Notes: generated by a model from the sequence alone, not told the origin. A DNA stretch of 64,000 nt from JAIWNK01 sp964453115 (GCA_964453115.1 CAYVRT010000001.1:124001-188000); one strand, 5' to 3'. Positions 16,869 through 25,993 are shown, counted from the first letter of the stretch. Numbers and translations are program-made.

Positions 16869-18293
16869 ATGAATGCGCGACGCCTTGGGTGTCTTTCGGG
16901 AAGTGGTTTGATTGCGGCTGCACTGGCTTTGCTGGTTGTGGGGGTTGGGGTGGCGTTGAATGGCGGTCGTTGGTTTAGCCCGGGTGGGTTAAAGGCTGGC
17001 ACCGGTGATTCGGTGCTGGGTGGTGTAACTTCCCATGCGCAGTTGGTGGAGCGTTGCTCTGCCTGTCATACGCCTTTTTGGGCGCCGCAGACGATGGATG
17101 GGCAGTGTTTGGGGTGTCATGATGATATTCAGGCCGAGCTAAAAGATCCATCCAGTTTGCATGGCGGTTTGGGGATAAAAATGGATGTGCTGACCTGTCG
17201 CACCTGTCATACGGAGCATTTGGGGGCGGATGGAAACATTACGAAGGTGGGGGTAGATTTTCCGCATGAGGTGACCGGTTTTTGGCTGACCGTACATCGG
17301 CAGAACGAGGAAACCGGACGGGATTTTGCTTGTCAGGATTGCCATGAAAATGGCTTGAATCATTTTGATGTACAGGCGTGTGGTGACTGTCATTCGCGCC
17401 TGGATTTGCCTTTCATGCAGCAGCACGAACTGGATTTTGGGTTGGGTTGTTTGGCGTGTCATGATGGTGTAGATCGCTATGCCGCGTTTGATCATCAGCA
17501 GACGGACTTTCCTTTGCTGGGTGGGCATCAAAGCGTGGGATGCGGTGATTGTCATAACGCCGTGACAACAATGGATGAACTGGCAAGTACACCAATGACT
17601 TGTTTTGCCTGTCATGCGCAGGATGATGCACACAATGGGCAGTTTGGGGCCGATTGTGCTGCCTGTCACACGCCGCAGGGGTGGAAGCCGGCCAGTTTTG
17701 ATCACAATGCAACTGATTTTCCATTGATTGGGGCGCATGCGGGTTTGCAGTGTGCCTCTTGTCACCTAGATGGACAATATTCTGATATGCCAACGACTTG
17801 TTTTGCCTGTCATGCGCAGGATGATGCACACAATGGGCAGTTTGGGACCGATTGTGCTGCCTGTCATACGTCACAGGGTTGGAAGCCAGCCAGTTTTGAT
17901 CATAATGCAACCGGTTTTCCGCTAACGGGGGCGCATGTGGGGATTGCTTGCCTTGATTGTCATGCGCCGGGAACGTTTGCAGGGGTGGGGACGGCGTGCG
18001 TTTCGTGCCATGCAGAGCCGATTTATCATCAGGGCTTGTTTGGGGTGGATTGCGCACAGTGTCACACGACGACTGCTTGGCAGCCGGCGACTTTTAATGG
18101 TCCCCATACTTTTCCGATGGCACATGGTGGGGCACAGACCTGCAATGCCTGTCACACGGGAGGGCTTTCGACCTATACATGCTACGGTTGTCACGATGCC
18201 AGCGAAATGCGGCGCGAGCATGAGAAGGAGGGCATTGGGGATTTGAGCAACTGCGCTGGCTGTCACCCGAATGGAGAGGAAGATGACGACTAG
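16869..18293 (+). CDS. 18-heme cytochrome c, membrane anchored
   Basis: Exported multiheme c-type cytochrome, 474 aa. A hydrophobic segment at about residues 12-32 serves as signal or anchor. The remainder holds 18 CXXCH motifs (CSACH through CAGCH) and many extra histidines for bis-His ligation. The middle contains two nearly identical 66-residue units (CFACHAQDDAHNGQFG..., see the DNA repeat). Such proteins move electrons over long distances outside the cell or serve in respiration of metals, sulfur or nitrogen compounds. AGGAGAAGACA precedes the ATG. The stop shares CTAG with the convergent aldo/keto reductase gene. Confidence 0.93.
   Translation: MNARRLGCLSGSGLIAAALALLVVGVGVALNGGRWFSPGGLKAGTGDSVLGGVTSHAQLVERCSACHTPFWAPQTMDGQCLGCHDDIQAELKDPSSLHGGLGIKMDVLTCRTCHTEHLGADGNITKVGVDFPHEVTGFWLTVHRQNEETGRDFACQDCHENGLNHFDVQACGDCHSRLDLPFMQQHELDFGLGCLACHDGVDRYAAFDHQQTDFPLLGGHQSVGCGDCHNAVTTMDELASTPMTCFACHAQDDAHNGQFGADCAACHTPQGWKPASFDHNATDFPLIGAHAGLQCASCHLDGQYSDMPTTCFACHAQDDAHNGQFGTDCAACHTSQGWKPASFDHNATGFPLTGAHVGIACLDCHAPGTFAGVGTACVSCHAEPIYHQGLFGVDCAQCHTTTAWQPATFNGPHTFPMAHGGAQTCNACHTGGLSTYTCYGCHDASEMRREHEKEGIGDLSNCAGCHPNGEEDDD
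17598..17941 (+). repeat. 198-bp tandem duplication inside the cytochrome gene
   Basis: Bases 17598-17743 recur at 17796-17941, a period of 198 bp (66 codons, two hemes each). The first 50 or so bases are identical, and the rest differ at a handful of positions, many of them synonymous. This indicates recent in-frame duplication of a heme module. Confidence 0.9.
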
Positions 18294-19282
18294 GAAGCTA
18301 AAATTTCTTCAATGCGGTCTAATTCGCTTTCATCAAAATGACGGTGCTGCAATGCGGCAACCGCGTCTTCAACCTGAGCGGGGCGGCTAGCGCCAATTAG
18401 GGCGGAGGTGACTTGGGGGTGGCGTAGTACCCAGGCAAGGGCCATTTGTGCCAAACTTTGACCGCGTGCTTGTGCTATGTCGTTTAGCTGCCGAATTTTT
18501 TGCAGTTTGTCTTCGGTGATGTGTTCAGGGCGCAGGAAGCCCTGTGGGCGGGCGGCGCGCGAATCGGCTGGAATACCGCTCAGGTATTTGTTGGTGAGCA
18601 GGCCCTGGGCAAGCGGTGAGAAAACGATGCTGCCGATGCCTTCTTGTTGCAAGACTTCTAGCAAACCATGTTCAATCCAGCGATCGAACATGCTGTAGCG
18701 TGGTTGGTGAATCAGGCATGGGGTGCCAAGCTGGCGCATGATGTGGGCGGCCTGGCGGGTTTGCTCGGGTGAATAGGAGGAAATGCCAGCATAGAGTGCC
18801 TTGCCAGATCGTACAGCCTGGTCGAGGGCGGAGAGTGTTTCTTCCATGGGTGTTTCGGGGTCGGGACGGTGGGAATAAAAGATGTCAACATATTCAACCC
18901 CCATTCGTTTCAAGCTCTGATCCAGGCTGGCGAGCAAGTATTTTCGTGACCCCCAATTGCCATACGGCCCAGGCCACATAATGTATCCAGCTTTGGTGGA
19001 TAGAATCAGTTCATCACGGTGTGCAGCCAGGTCTTGGCGCAGGATTTTGCCCAGTGTTTCCTCTGCGGAGCCGGGGGGCGGGCCATAATTGTTGGCAAGG
19101 TCGAAGTGTGTGATTCCAAGATCGAAGGCGCGCAACAAGGTGGCGCGGGCTGTTTCGTAAACATCTACGCCGCCGAAATTGTGCCATAGGCCAATTGAAA
19201 TGGTGGGCAGCAGCAGACCGCTTCGTCCGCAGCGTTGGTACTGCATGGAGGTGTAGCGTGTTTCAAGGGGAGAGTGGGTCAT
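18290..19282 (-). CDS. Aldo/keto reductase, YghZ/GpR (AKR14) type
   Basis: NADPH-dependent carbonyl reductase, 330 aa. RYTSMQYQRCGRSGLLLP and ISIGLWHNFGG match the YghZ group that reduces L-glyceraldehyde 3-phosphate and related aldehydes. The catalytic tetrad is visible as D and Y in HFDLANNYG, K in LSTKAGY, and the H near the active site in YSHRPDPETP. SPLAQGLLTNKYLSG and the C-terminal ALIGASRPAQVEDAV are the nucleotide-binding parts. AAGGAT lies before the ATG. The stop overlaps the convergent cytochrome gene by 4 nt. Substrate is inferred only from family. Confidence 0.92.
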   Translation of the reverse strand: MTHSPLETRYTSMQYQRCGRSGLLLPTISIGLWHNFGGVDVYETARATLLRAFDLGITHFDLANNYGPPPGSAEETLGKILRQDLAAHRDELILSTKAGYIMWPGPYGNWGSRKYLLASLDQSLKRMGVEYVDIFYSHRPDPETPMEETLSALDQAVRSGKALYAGISSYSPEQTRQAAHIMRQLGTPCLIHQPRYSMFDRWIEHGLLEVLQQEGIGSIVFSPLAQGLLTNKYLSGIPADSRAARPQGFLRPEHITEDKLQKIRQLNDIAQARGQSLAQMALAWVLRHPQVTSALIGASRPAQVEDAVAALQHRHFDESELDRIEEILAS

Positions 19283-19303
19283 GGGGGGATCCTTATGGAA
19301 AGA

Positions 19304-19687
19304 TTAGCCGAGGTTGGCGCGTAGGATAACCAGCGTAAAAAGCACGATTCCGCCCATCAACAAGAGCATAAGCACGGCGAGAAGTAAAAATGTGCGATGT
19401 GTGGAGGGGCTGGGCGCTGGATTGTATGCCGAAATCCTGGTTGGCGTTGGGGGTTGGGCGCGTTGGCGGATTGCTGCGCCGATGCTGAGTGATGTAGCCA
19501 AACACAGAAAAAGCAAGCTGGTGGCAATGATGAGCAAGGCAAGTCGCCCAAAGGGTTGTGGCAGGCGTTCTAGAAAATAGTTGCGACTGAAAAACGTCAG
19601 GAAGAAGAGGCCCTGGAACACGCCAAATCCAATCAGTGCCAGAATGGCTTTGCGGTTGAGCGAGCTGGGTGGGTGAGGGGAATTCAT
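19304..19687 (-). CDS. Small membrane protein, unknown function
   Basis: 127 aa with three hydrophobic segments (about 14-33, 45-70 and 98-121), a short polar N-terminus and a Pro/Thr-rich linker (PPTPTRISAYNPAPSPS) before the last helix. No known domain recognised. The ATG overlaps the stop of the large cyclase-ATPase gene by 4 nt, so it is translationally coupled to it and may be its membrane partner. The neighbouring frame at 19293-19730 is not used, because it lacks the hydrophobic pattern and the coupled start. Confidence 0.7.
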   Translation of the reverse strand: MNSPHPPSSLNRKAILALIGFGVFQGLFFLTFFSRNYFLERLPQPFGRLALLIIATSLLFLCLATSLSIGAAIRQRAQPPTPTRISAYNPAPSPSTHRTFLLLAVLMLLLMGGIVLFTLVILRANLG

Positions 19688-22600
19688 GGTGTCTCCGGTT
19701 GGGTGCTGATTTCAGCAATGATTTGTTCAATGGTTAATTGGCTGCCTGACGTATTGGCGGATTGAAAGTTGGCGGGAGATAACTGGGTCTGGGCGGCCTG
19801 TAAAATATCAGTGATTTTGTTGGCAATTTCGCCTTCAAAGACAAAGCCATTTTGTGCCTGGATGGTTTGTGCGGTGGCAATCCAGCGTACCAGGGTTTGC
19901 CAGGTGGCCTGGGGGGTGTTTGGGGCAAGGGCTTGTTGATGCAATACTCGTGTTAATCCAATGATGCAGTAGGCAATGCCGCGCAGATCTTCAAGCTGTT
20001 GGGTGATGGTGAGGCTTTCCAGCAATTGCTGACGGGCGGCGCTGTAATTTCCAAGTTGCAGGTCAATTTCGGACAGGTTGCGTAAGGCAATAGAGGTTGA
20101 ACGGAGATCGTCGGAGCGGTGGAAGATGCGGAAACTCGCGCTGTAAAGAGTATGGGCCAGGGGCAGATCGTTGTTGAGCATGGCAATTCCAGCTAGATTG
20201 CTGGTGGCGTAGGCTTCTCCAATCTGATCGCCGATTTCCTGACAGACAGCGGCGCTTTCTTCGTAACAGAGGCGTGCGGTTTCAATTTCTCCCATTTGTT
20301 CGGCTCCCTGGCCCAGGTTGTTGAGGGCAATCCCAATTCCCCATTTATCGCCAATTTGACGGTCGAGTGCCAGGCTTTCTTCACACAGTGCTTTACTTTC
20401 TGCAACGCGACCTTCTTCGCCAAGGATGATCCCTAAATTGTTCAAGACAGCTGAAATGCCGGGTTTGTCGTCTGTTTCTCGGTAGAAGGCCAGGCTTTGC
20501 TGGTAGTATTCTTTGGCAATGTCGTAGCGGGTTTGGTAGAAGGCTATCACGCCCAGGTTTTTCAGTGCCAGGGCAGCGGCGGAGTGGTTTTGAGTTTGTT
20601 CTGCCAGGTTCAGGGCTTGTTTTGCAATCTTTTCTGCCAGCGGATAGCGGCCCTGACGGATGTAAGTGGAACTGATATAGCTGAGGGTTTGGCAGGTGCC
20701 CGTGGGATGTTGCAAGGTTTCCCAGCTGATGCGGGCGCGCTTAAGCCAGCGGCGCGCCAGATCAAATTGGCCGCGCTGGTAGTGCAGGTGTCCAAGTTTC
20801 ATTTGGCCTTCAGCCAACAGGGCCAGTTCGTTGGTTTGACGGGCCAGGCGAATGGCGCGGTGATAAGATTTGGCAGAGGCAGACGAGTTGCCAATTCGTT
20901 CTTGAATTTCTGCAATACGCAGCAAATAGGGCGTGATTTCTTGGGGTGTTTTGAGCAGTGGCAGCAGACGGGTATAGTAAGTGAGCGCGTTGTCGTTCTG
21001 ATAGGCAATTTGAGCTGCTTTACCAGCTATGGCATTGTAGAGGCATTGTTTGTCGGTTTGCTGGGCTTGTTGGGCATGGTATGCCAGTTCTTCGTAGTGG
21101 GCTTCCAGCCGGTCAGCATATAGGGTTTCAATGGCTTGTAGTGCAAGGGTGTGCAAGGCGCGCAGCCGCCCGTGAAATTGCATTTGATAGGCGGCATCGC
21201 GCAACAGGGCGTGCTTGAAGATGCAGCGTATTTGCTGGAAGACCGTCCAAATTGCCTGTTGTTCGGCCTCGGTGACCAGCGTTAGCGTCAGAGGGTTGTC
21301 GTTGAGCATGTGCGAGAGGATGGCAATTTCAAATTCTCGCCCCAGGACAACAGCTGTTTGAACAATGTGTTTGACTTCGGCAGAGAGGCGATCGAGGCGG
21401 GCAACGAGGATGGCGTTGAGGTTTACGGGAATGTCGGGTAGGGTGACCGGGTTCAGTTCAGTGTGGCCGTCTTTGGTTTGCAGGCCAGAGCGTTCTTGCA
21501 GGTCAAGAAGAATTTGTTCAATCAGGAACGGGTTGCCAGATGTTTTTTCGAGCAGATGTGCATACAGTCCAGGGCCAATGGGCGTACCCAACAAACTGAT
21601 TGCCATTTGCCGGGTTTGATCGGCGTTGAGGGTGGAGAGCCAGATGGTTTCTTGCGGAATTTCTTCCTCAAGTGAAAATTCTGGTAGATGGCCATCATCT
21701 TGTGGTCGGCAGGCGGATAGGATGGCGTAGGGGAAAAGGTGTGGAGGGCGGACGATGGCTTGCAGCAATTGCAGCGAAGCTGAATCCAGCCATTGAGTGT
21801 CTTCGAGGACTACAATGACTGGCTGACGCAGACTCTCAACCTGAAGGAGGGCTTTGAAGGCGTAGAGGGTGTTTTCGAATCGAAAGCGGGGTTGTAGTTG
21901 TTCGTAGAGGGAAGCGGGCCAATGCAGGTTCAGCAGTGCGCCCAGGAAGGAATCGGCGCGCTCCAGTTCTCGCAGCAGGGCTGTGCGGATGGTGGTGGGG
22001 AGTTGGGGAGTGGGGGTTTGTTGCAGCCAGGTGCGCAGCGCTTGCATCTTTTGTAGAAACCGGGCTTTGTTGTCGTTTTCTGATGCGGTTTCTGATTGGG
22101 AAAAGTAATGTTGGAGCAGGTAAACAAATGGAGAAAAAGCGCGTTGCAAAACTGGGTCGCAAGGGGCGGTTAACCAAAGGTGGTGATGGCTTTGAGCTTG
22201 AAGCTGGGTGTGAAGTTCGTGGAGCAGGCGGCTTTTGCCAATGCCCGGTTCACCGCAGAGTGTTAGCAGGCCGGCAAAGCGGGGCTGGTGGGTGGCGGTC
22301 AAGGTGGGCGAAAGGAAGCGTTGCAGGGTTTGCATTTCCTGCGTGCGGCCCACCCATTGACCGGCAAAAAGCGATGTGAGCGGCTGATTGTGCCGGGCGT
22401 TGAGGGTATAGATGGGTTGGGGGGTGCGTTTGCCCTTGATGGTTTGCGTGCCAGCTGATACAAGCTTGTGGCTGGTTGCTAGCGAGCGGGCGGCCTGGGA
22501 ATCGAGCAGAATTTGCCCCGAACTGGCTTGCTGCATCAGACGAGCAGAGAGATTGACCGTGTCGCCAATGGCAGAATATTCATTGCGCAGCGAGCAGCCA

Positions 22601-23604
22601 ATCAGGCCGGTATAGGCCATACCGCGCGTCAACCCGGCCCGCCAGGTGACTTGGGCTGGGTTGCAACGCTGTCTTAAATCAAACAGGAATCCGGCGGCGC
22701 GTTGAGCATCGTCTTCATGGGCAATGGGTGCGCCGAAAAGGATGAGAGCCATGCCGCCCTTGTCGCCAAAATCCAATTTATTGAAGTAACCACCATATTC
22801 TGCGGCAGATTGCAACAGGTGATCTACAAAGCTGGGCAAGGCATCGTCGGATGTTTGAAAAGAAATGAAAACAGGCAAGATGAGGCGAAATTCTCCGCCA
22901 ATATTGCGATTGGCAAACTCAAGCACTGGCATTGGAATGAAGGGGCGCAAGTGTTCGATGGCAATTGGGGCTGGTTGAAAAACTTGAATGGGTGCGGATG
23001 GTGTGCCTTGTAGCAGGGCATAGCCGGGTGCGTCGGGGAAGGGCTTGATGGATGGTGCGGGTTGAAGGTGGCGTAGGATGGCCTTATCCAGAACGATTTG
23101 TCCTTTACAGGCGAGTTGCTCGGCAAGCATTGCTGTTTCAATTGCCTGAGAGCGAAAGTAATAGGCGGCGTGGGTTTGGTTGGCGGTGGAGAGAATGCCC
23201 CATTCTACTTCCCCAATCCCCAATCCGCCCCGCGCTGTCAGTTCAAAGCTGCCCCAGGGGGTGGGGTATTGTTGGGGTTTGGCGAAACGGGCCTGAATGT
23301 CGGCGGCGGCGCGTAGTGCTAGCGCGGCAGCGTTTGGCTGTTCGAGCGGAAAGAGGGCGGTGATGGCATCGCCAGCGAAGGAGGAGACAAAGCCATTTGC
23401 GGCATAGATTTGCTCGATGAGGGGGGTGAAGGTGGTGTTGAGGCCGTGTGTCAGGGCCTCGGCCCCTTGTTTTTGGTGTTGCATCAGCGCTTCGGTGAGG
23501 CGAGTGAAGCCGGAGAGGTCCAGGAAGAGACCGATGGCTTTAAATTTGCCGTTCAGGCATTGGTTTTGGTAAGCGTTGGCAATCCAATGTGGAATGAGTG
23601 ACAT
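19684..23604 (-). CDS. Tandem class III cyclase - AAA ATPase - TPR protein (soluble adenylyl cyclase-like)
   Basis: Large signalling protein, 1306 aa, with the domain order of mammalian soluble adenylyl cyclase. Cyclase domain C1 (about 20-190) keeps both metal aspartates, D29 (LFLDLSGF) and D79 (FAGDA). Domain C2 (about 235-400) keeps D348, N351 and R355 (IGDTVNLSAR), the base and transition-state residues, plus lysines near KLDFGDKGG. A P-loop ATPase starts at 451 (GEPGIGKS), with the Walker B-like VIVVLEDTQWLD near residue 615. From about 860 to 1230 there are TPR repeats (NLGVIAFYQTRYDIAKEYYQQSL type). A composite C1/C2 active site is likely. It starts 21 nt after the rnpB 3' end with no clear Shine-Dalgarno. 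Confidence 0.88.
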   Translation of the reverse strand: MSLIPHWIANAYQNQCLNGKFKAIGLFLDLSGFTRLTEALMQHQKQGAEALTHGLNTTFTPLIEQIYAANGFVSSFAGDAITALFPLEQPNAAALALRAAADIQARFAKPQQYPTPWGSFELTARGGLGIGEVEWGILSTANQTHAAYYFRSQAIETAMLAEQLACKGQIVLDKAILRHLQPAPSIKPFPDAPGYALLQGTPSAPIQVFQPAPIAIEHLRPFIPMPVLEFANRNIGGEFRLILPVFISFQTSDDALPSFVDHLLQSAAEYGGYFNKLDFGDKGGMALILFGAPIAHEDDAQRAAGFLFDLRQRCNPAQVTWRAGLTRGMAYTGLIGCSLRNEYSAIGDTVNLSARLMQQASSGQILLDSQAARSLATSHKLVSAGTQTIKGKRTPQPIYTLNARHNQPLTSLFAGQWVGRTQEMQTLQRFLSPTLTATHQPRFAGLLTLCGEPGIGKSRLLHELHTQLQAQSHHHLWLTAPCDPVLQRAFSPFVYLLQHYFSQSETASENDNKARFLQKMQALRTWLQQTPTPQLPTTIRTALLRELERADSFLGALLNLHWPASLYEQLQPRFRFENTLYAFKALLQVESLRQPVIVVLEDTQWLDSASLQLLQAIVRPPHLFPYAILSACRPQDDGHLPEFSLEEEIPQETIWLSTLNADQTRQMAISLLGTPIGPGLYAHLLEKTSGNPFLIEQILLDLQERSGLQTKDGHTELNPVTLPDIPVNLNAILVARLDRLSAEVKHIVQTAVVLGREFEIAILSHMLNDNPLTLTLVTEAEQQAIWTVFQQIRCIFKHALLRDAAYQMQFHGRLRALHTLALQAIETLYADRLEAHYEELAYHAQQAQQTDKQCLYNAIAGKAAQIAYQNDNALTYYTRLLPLLKTPQEITPYLLRIAEIQERIGNSSASAKSYHRAIRLARQTNELALLAEGQMKLGHLHYQRGQFDLARRWLKRARISWETLQHPTGTCQTLSYISSTYIRQGRYPLAEKIAKQALNLAEQTQNHSAAALALKNLGVIAFYQTRYDIAKEYYQQSLAFYRETDDKPGISAVLNNLGIILGEEGRVAESKALCEESLALDRQIGDKWGIGIALNNLGQGAEQMGEIETARLCYEESAAVCQEIGDQIGEAYATSNLAGIAMLNNDLPLAHTLYSASFRIFHRSDDLRSTSIALRNLSEIDLQLGNYSAARQQLLESLTITQQLEDLRGIAYCIIGLTRVLHQQALAPNTPQATWQTLVRWIATAQTIQAQNGFVFEGEIANKITDILQAAQTQLSPANFQSANTSGSQLTIEQIIAEISTQPETP

Positions 23605-23625
23605 GATTCATCCGGTTTAAAGAAT

Positions 23626-24003
23626 ACCCAGGTCAGCCGATAAGCCGCGTTCTGTCCATCGTTGGCGATGGGACGATCATCTCTCTGGACGCATAGTTGC
23701 CTGTGCGCTCTAGCAGCCTACCCGGAACTCTAGGAAGACGAGCCGTCTCCCGTTCCCCGCGAGGAACTTTGCTCCTGCTTGGCCTTGCTCCGGATGGGGG
23801 TTGCCTGGCCGCCGCATTACTACGGCGCCGGTGGTCTCTTACACCGCCGTTTCACCCTTACCTCTAGAAGAGGTGGTATGTTTCTGTGGCCCGATCCGGC
23901 AGGTTACCCCGCCCCGGGTGTTACCCGGCATCCTGCTCTCTGGAGCGCGGACTTTCCTCGACCCCATGAAACATAGGGCCGCGATCGTCTGACCGACCTG
24001 GGT
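23626..24003 (-). ncRNA. rnpB: RNase P RNA, bacterial type A
   Basis: Catalytic RNA of ribonuclease P, which removes tRNA 5' leaders. On the - strand the 5' end ACCCAGGTCGGTCAG pairs with the 3' end CTGACCTGGGT to form P1. The universal GAGGAAAGTCCG block occurs near 23960-23949, and the 3' conserved region GGACAGAA...GGCTTA near 23655-23640. Length is about 378 nt. The promoter lies at 24010-24038, with the first base predicted at about 24003. No terminator follows before the cyclase gene, 21 nt downstream. Confidence 0.96.
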
Positions 24004-24009
24004 ATGCTC

Positions 24010-24038
24010 ATCATACCGCTTTCAGGCGTTTGCGTCAA
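24010..24038 (-). promoter_or_regulatory. rnpB promoter
   Basis: On the - strand TTGACG (24038-24033), 17-nt spacer, TATGAT (24015-24010), then 6 nt to the mature 5' end of rnpB. Spacing fits transcription starting at the RNA's first base. Confidence 0.75.
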
Positions 24039-24067
24039 TTGTCATTTGCAGAATGTGGGGCTATAAT
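24039..24067 (+). promoter_or_regulatory. Promoter of the Ser/Thr kinase gene
   Basis: TTGTCA (24039-24044), 17-nt spacer, TATAAT (24062-24067), giving a short leader with GAGGAGG before the ATG at 24095. Its -35 directly abuts the -35 of the divergent rnpB promoter. Confidence 0.75.
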
Positions 24068-24094
24068 TGATATATTCCTTTGAGGAGGTCGCAT

Positions 24095-25993
24095 ATGCCG
24101 TTTGTTGCTGGTCAGACGGTTGGTTCTTATCAAATTTTAGGGCAGTTGGGGCAGGGGGGAATGGCGACTGTCTACAAGGCCTATCATGCGGCTCTAGACC
24201 GCTATGTGGCGATTAAGGTGCTGCATCAGGCCTTTCTGGAAGATCCGACCTTTTTGGCCCGGTTTCAGCGTGAGGCAAGAGTTGTGGCCCGATTGGATCA
24301 TCCAAACATCATCCCAATTTACGATTTTGCTCAGCAGGATGGATTGCCTTACCTGGTGATGAAATATATTGAGGGTGAAACGTTGAAGGCGCGCTTGGAA
24401 CGCGGGCCACTTTCGCAGGATGAGATGTTACAGGTGGTGGATGCGGTAGGGTCTGCTTTACAGTATGCGCATGCGCAGGGCATTTTGCACCGTGACATTA
24501 AACCTTCGAATGTGTTGCTGACACAGGAGGGGGGAATCTATCTGGCTGATTTTGGACTGGCGCGTATTGCACAAAGCAGTGAGATGTCGTTAACTTCGGA
24601 TCGGATGGTGGGAACGCCGCAATATATTTCACCGGAGCAGGCATTATCCAAGGCAGACCTGGATGCCCGGACGGACATTTATTCATTTGGCGTTATGTTG
24701 TATGAGATTGCAGTTGGTCGGGTGCCGTTTAACGCGGATACACCGTTTGCGGTGATTCATGATCACATCTATTCACCGTTGCCGCCTCCGCGCCAGGTGA
24801 ACCCAAAGGTTGCGCTGCCGGTGGAACGGGTGCTGCTGAAAGCGTTGGCGAAGGACCCGCAGGATCGGTTTGAAAATGCTGCCAGCATGGTGCGGGCGGT
24901 GCATGTGGCCGTGCAAGGTTTGCCAGTGCCGGAAGCGGTCATTCCAACGGTGGTGGCGCAGCCGGTACCAGAACAGTCGCCGCAGCCGACGCAGGTGCCA
25001 CCTGCTGCCTCCTCGACTGTCTCGGGGGTTGCGGGTGAATTCATCGGTGCGCTTGGACAGGTGTTAGGTCATGCAATGCAAGGTGCCTCGGCAGAGCTTA
25101 AGGATGAGCTATCGAAAGCGACGGTGGAGTTGCGTGTGGAGGCGGAAAAGATGGCTGCCGCTCAGCAGGAACCTGCGGTGGCTTCTGTGCCTGCTGTGAA
25201 AAAAAACCGCCGTTTTGCCTGGGGATGGCTGGTGCCCGGTGTGGTTTTGTTGTTGTTGATGGCGTTTATGGCTGTGCGTGTGGCTGGCTTGCGCCAATCG
25301 GCGCGTGAACATTGGCAGGTCACTGCAACTGCCATTCAGAGCGCGATACCTGCCACATTGCTTCCGGTTGTTCAGCTGCAACCAACTCGTACAGCGGTGA
25401 TGGAAAATAGTCCCCAAGCACCGAGCAGCAATTTGGGCCATGCAGAGCAGGAAATGAAACTGGCAATCAATGCCTATTTGGGCGGGGATGTGGGGGAGGC
25501 AAAACGTCATTTAGGGGTGATGATGAACGCGGCTGGCGAAGATGTTGAATTTTACGATATGGCGTTGAAGACAATGATGGAGCAAGGTGCCTGGGGCCTG
25601 GCACTGTGGATGACAATTGAACCGCCACAGGCAGCACCGTTGGATTTTCTGCGCGACCGCTCGGAACAGATGCACCAACTGGTATATTTGGCCGCAGCAG
25701 ACCCGTTGGCCGAGGTGGTTTTTGAGCAGCAACAGGGTGTGCCATTCTTTGCTGTGGCCTCTACGCGGCGCGAGATGTTGTTTGGCGATATGGCGAGCGC
25801 CAAGCGACGGTTGGGTGAATTAATGCAAGACCGGATGGTGCGCGAGCGTTTTCCTGAAGTGAATTTGTTGGAAGCTGAACTGTATCTTAAGCTGGATGAT
25901 CCGCAGGCACAGAATGTGTTGGATCGGATTTTGAAGGATGCGGCCATGCCCGCCTGGATTGTGGACATGGCGAGGCAATTGAATAAACCATAA
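24095..25993 (+). CDS. Transmembrane Ser/Thr protein kinase (PknB type) with extracytoplasmic tail
   Basis: Hanks-type kinase, 632 aa from this start. The glycine loop is GQLGQGGMATVYK (17-28), the catalytic lysine K41, HRDIKPSN with D134, DFG at 152-154, and the activation segment ends VGTPQYISPEQ. After a Pro/Gln-rich linker and a helical juxtamembrane part comes one TM segment (about 375-397). The roughly 230-residue outside tail contains SEL1/TPR-like helices but no PASTA repeats. The ATG at 24095 is preferred over the TTG at 24080, because GAGGAGG ends 6 nt before the ATG. Genes for its substrates cannot be named; FHA proteins are not in the window. Confidence 0.93.
   Translation: MPFVAGQTVGSYQILGQLGQGGMATVYKAYHAALDRYVAIKVLHQAFLEDPTFLARFQREARVVARLDHPNIIPIYDFAQQDGLPYLVMKYIEGETLKARLERGPLSQDEMLQVVDAVGSALQYAHAQGILHRDIKPSNVLLTQEGGIYLADFGLARIAQSSEMSLTSDRMVGTPQYISPEQALSKADLDARTDIYSFGVMLYEIAVGRVPFNADTPFAVIHDHIYSPLPPPRQVNPKVALPVERVLLKALAKDPQDRFENAASMVRAVHVAVQGLPVPEAVIPTVVAQPVPEQSPQPTQVPPAASSTVSGVAGEFIGALGQVLGHAMQGASAELKDELSKATVELRVEAEKMAAAQQEPAVASVPAVKKNRRFAWGWLVPGVVLLLLMAFMAVRVAGLRQSAREHWQVTATAIQSAIPATLLPVVQLQPTRTAVMENSPQAPSSNLGHAEQEMKLAINAYLGGDVGEAKRHLGVMMNAAGEDVEFYDMALKTMMEQGAWGLALWMTIEPPQAAPLDFLRDRSEQMHQLVYLAAADPLAEVVFEQQQGVPFFAVASTRREMLFGDMASAKRRLGELMQDRMVRERFPEVNLLEAELYLKLDDPQAQNVLDRILKDAAMPAWIVDMARQLNKP

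Noticed and set aside
24080..24094. TTG start five codons before the kinase ATG
   Set aside because: That stretch is the GAGGAGG ribosome-binding site itself.
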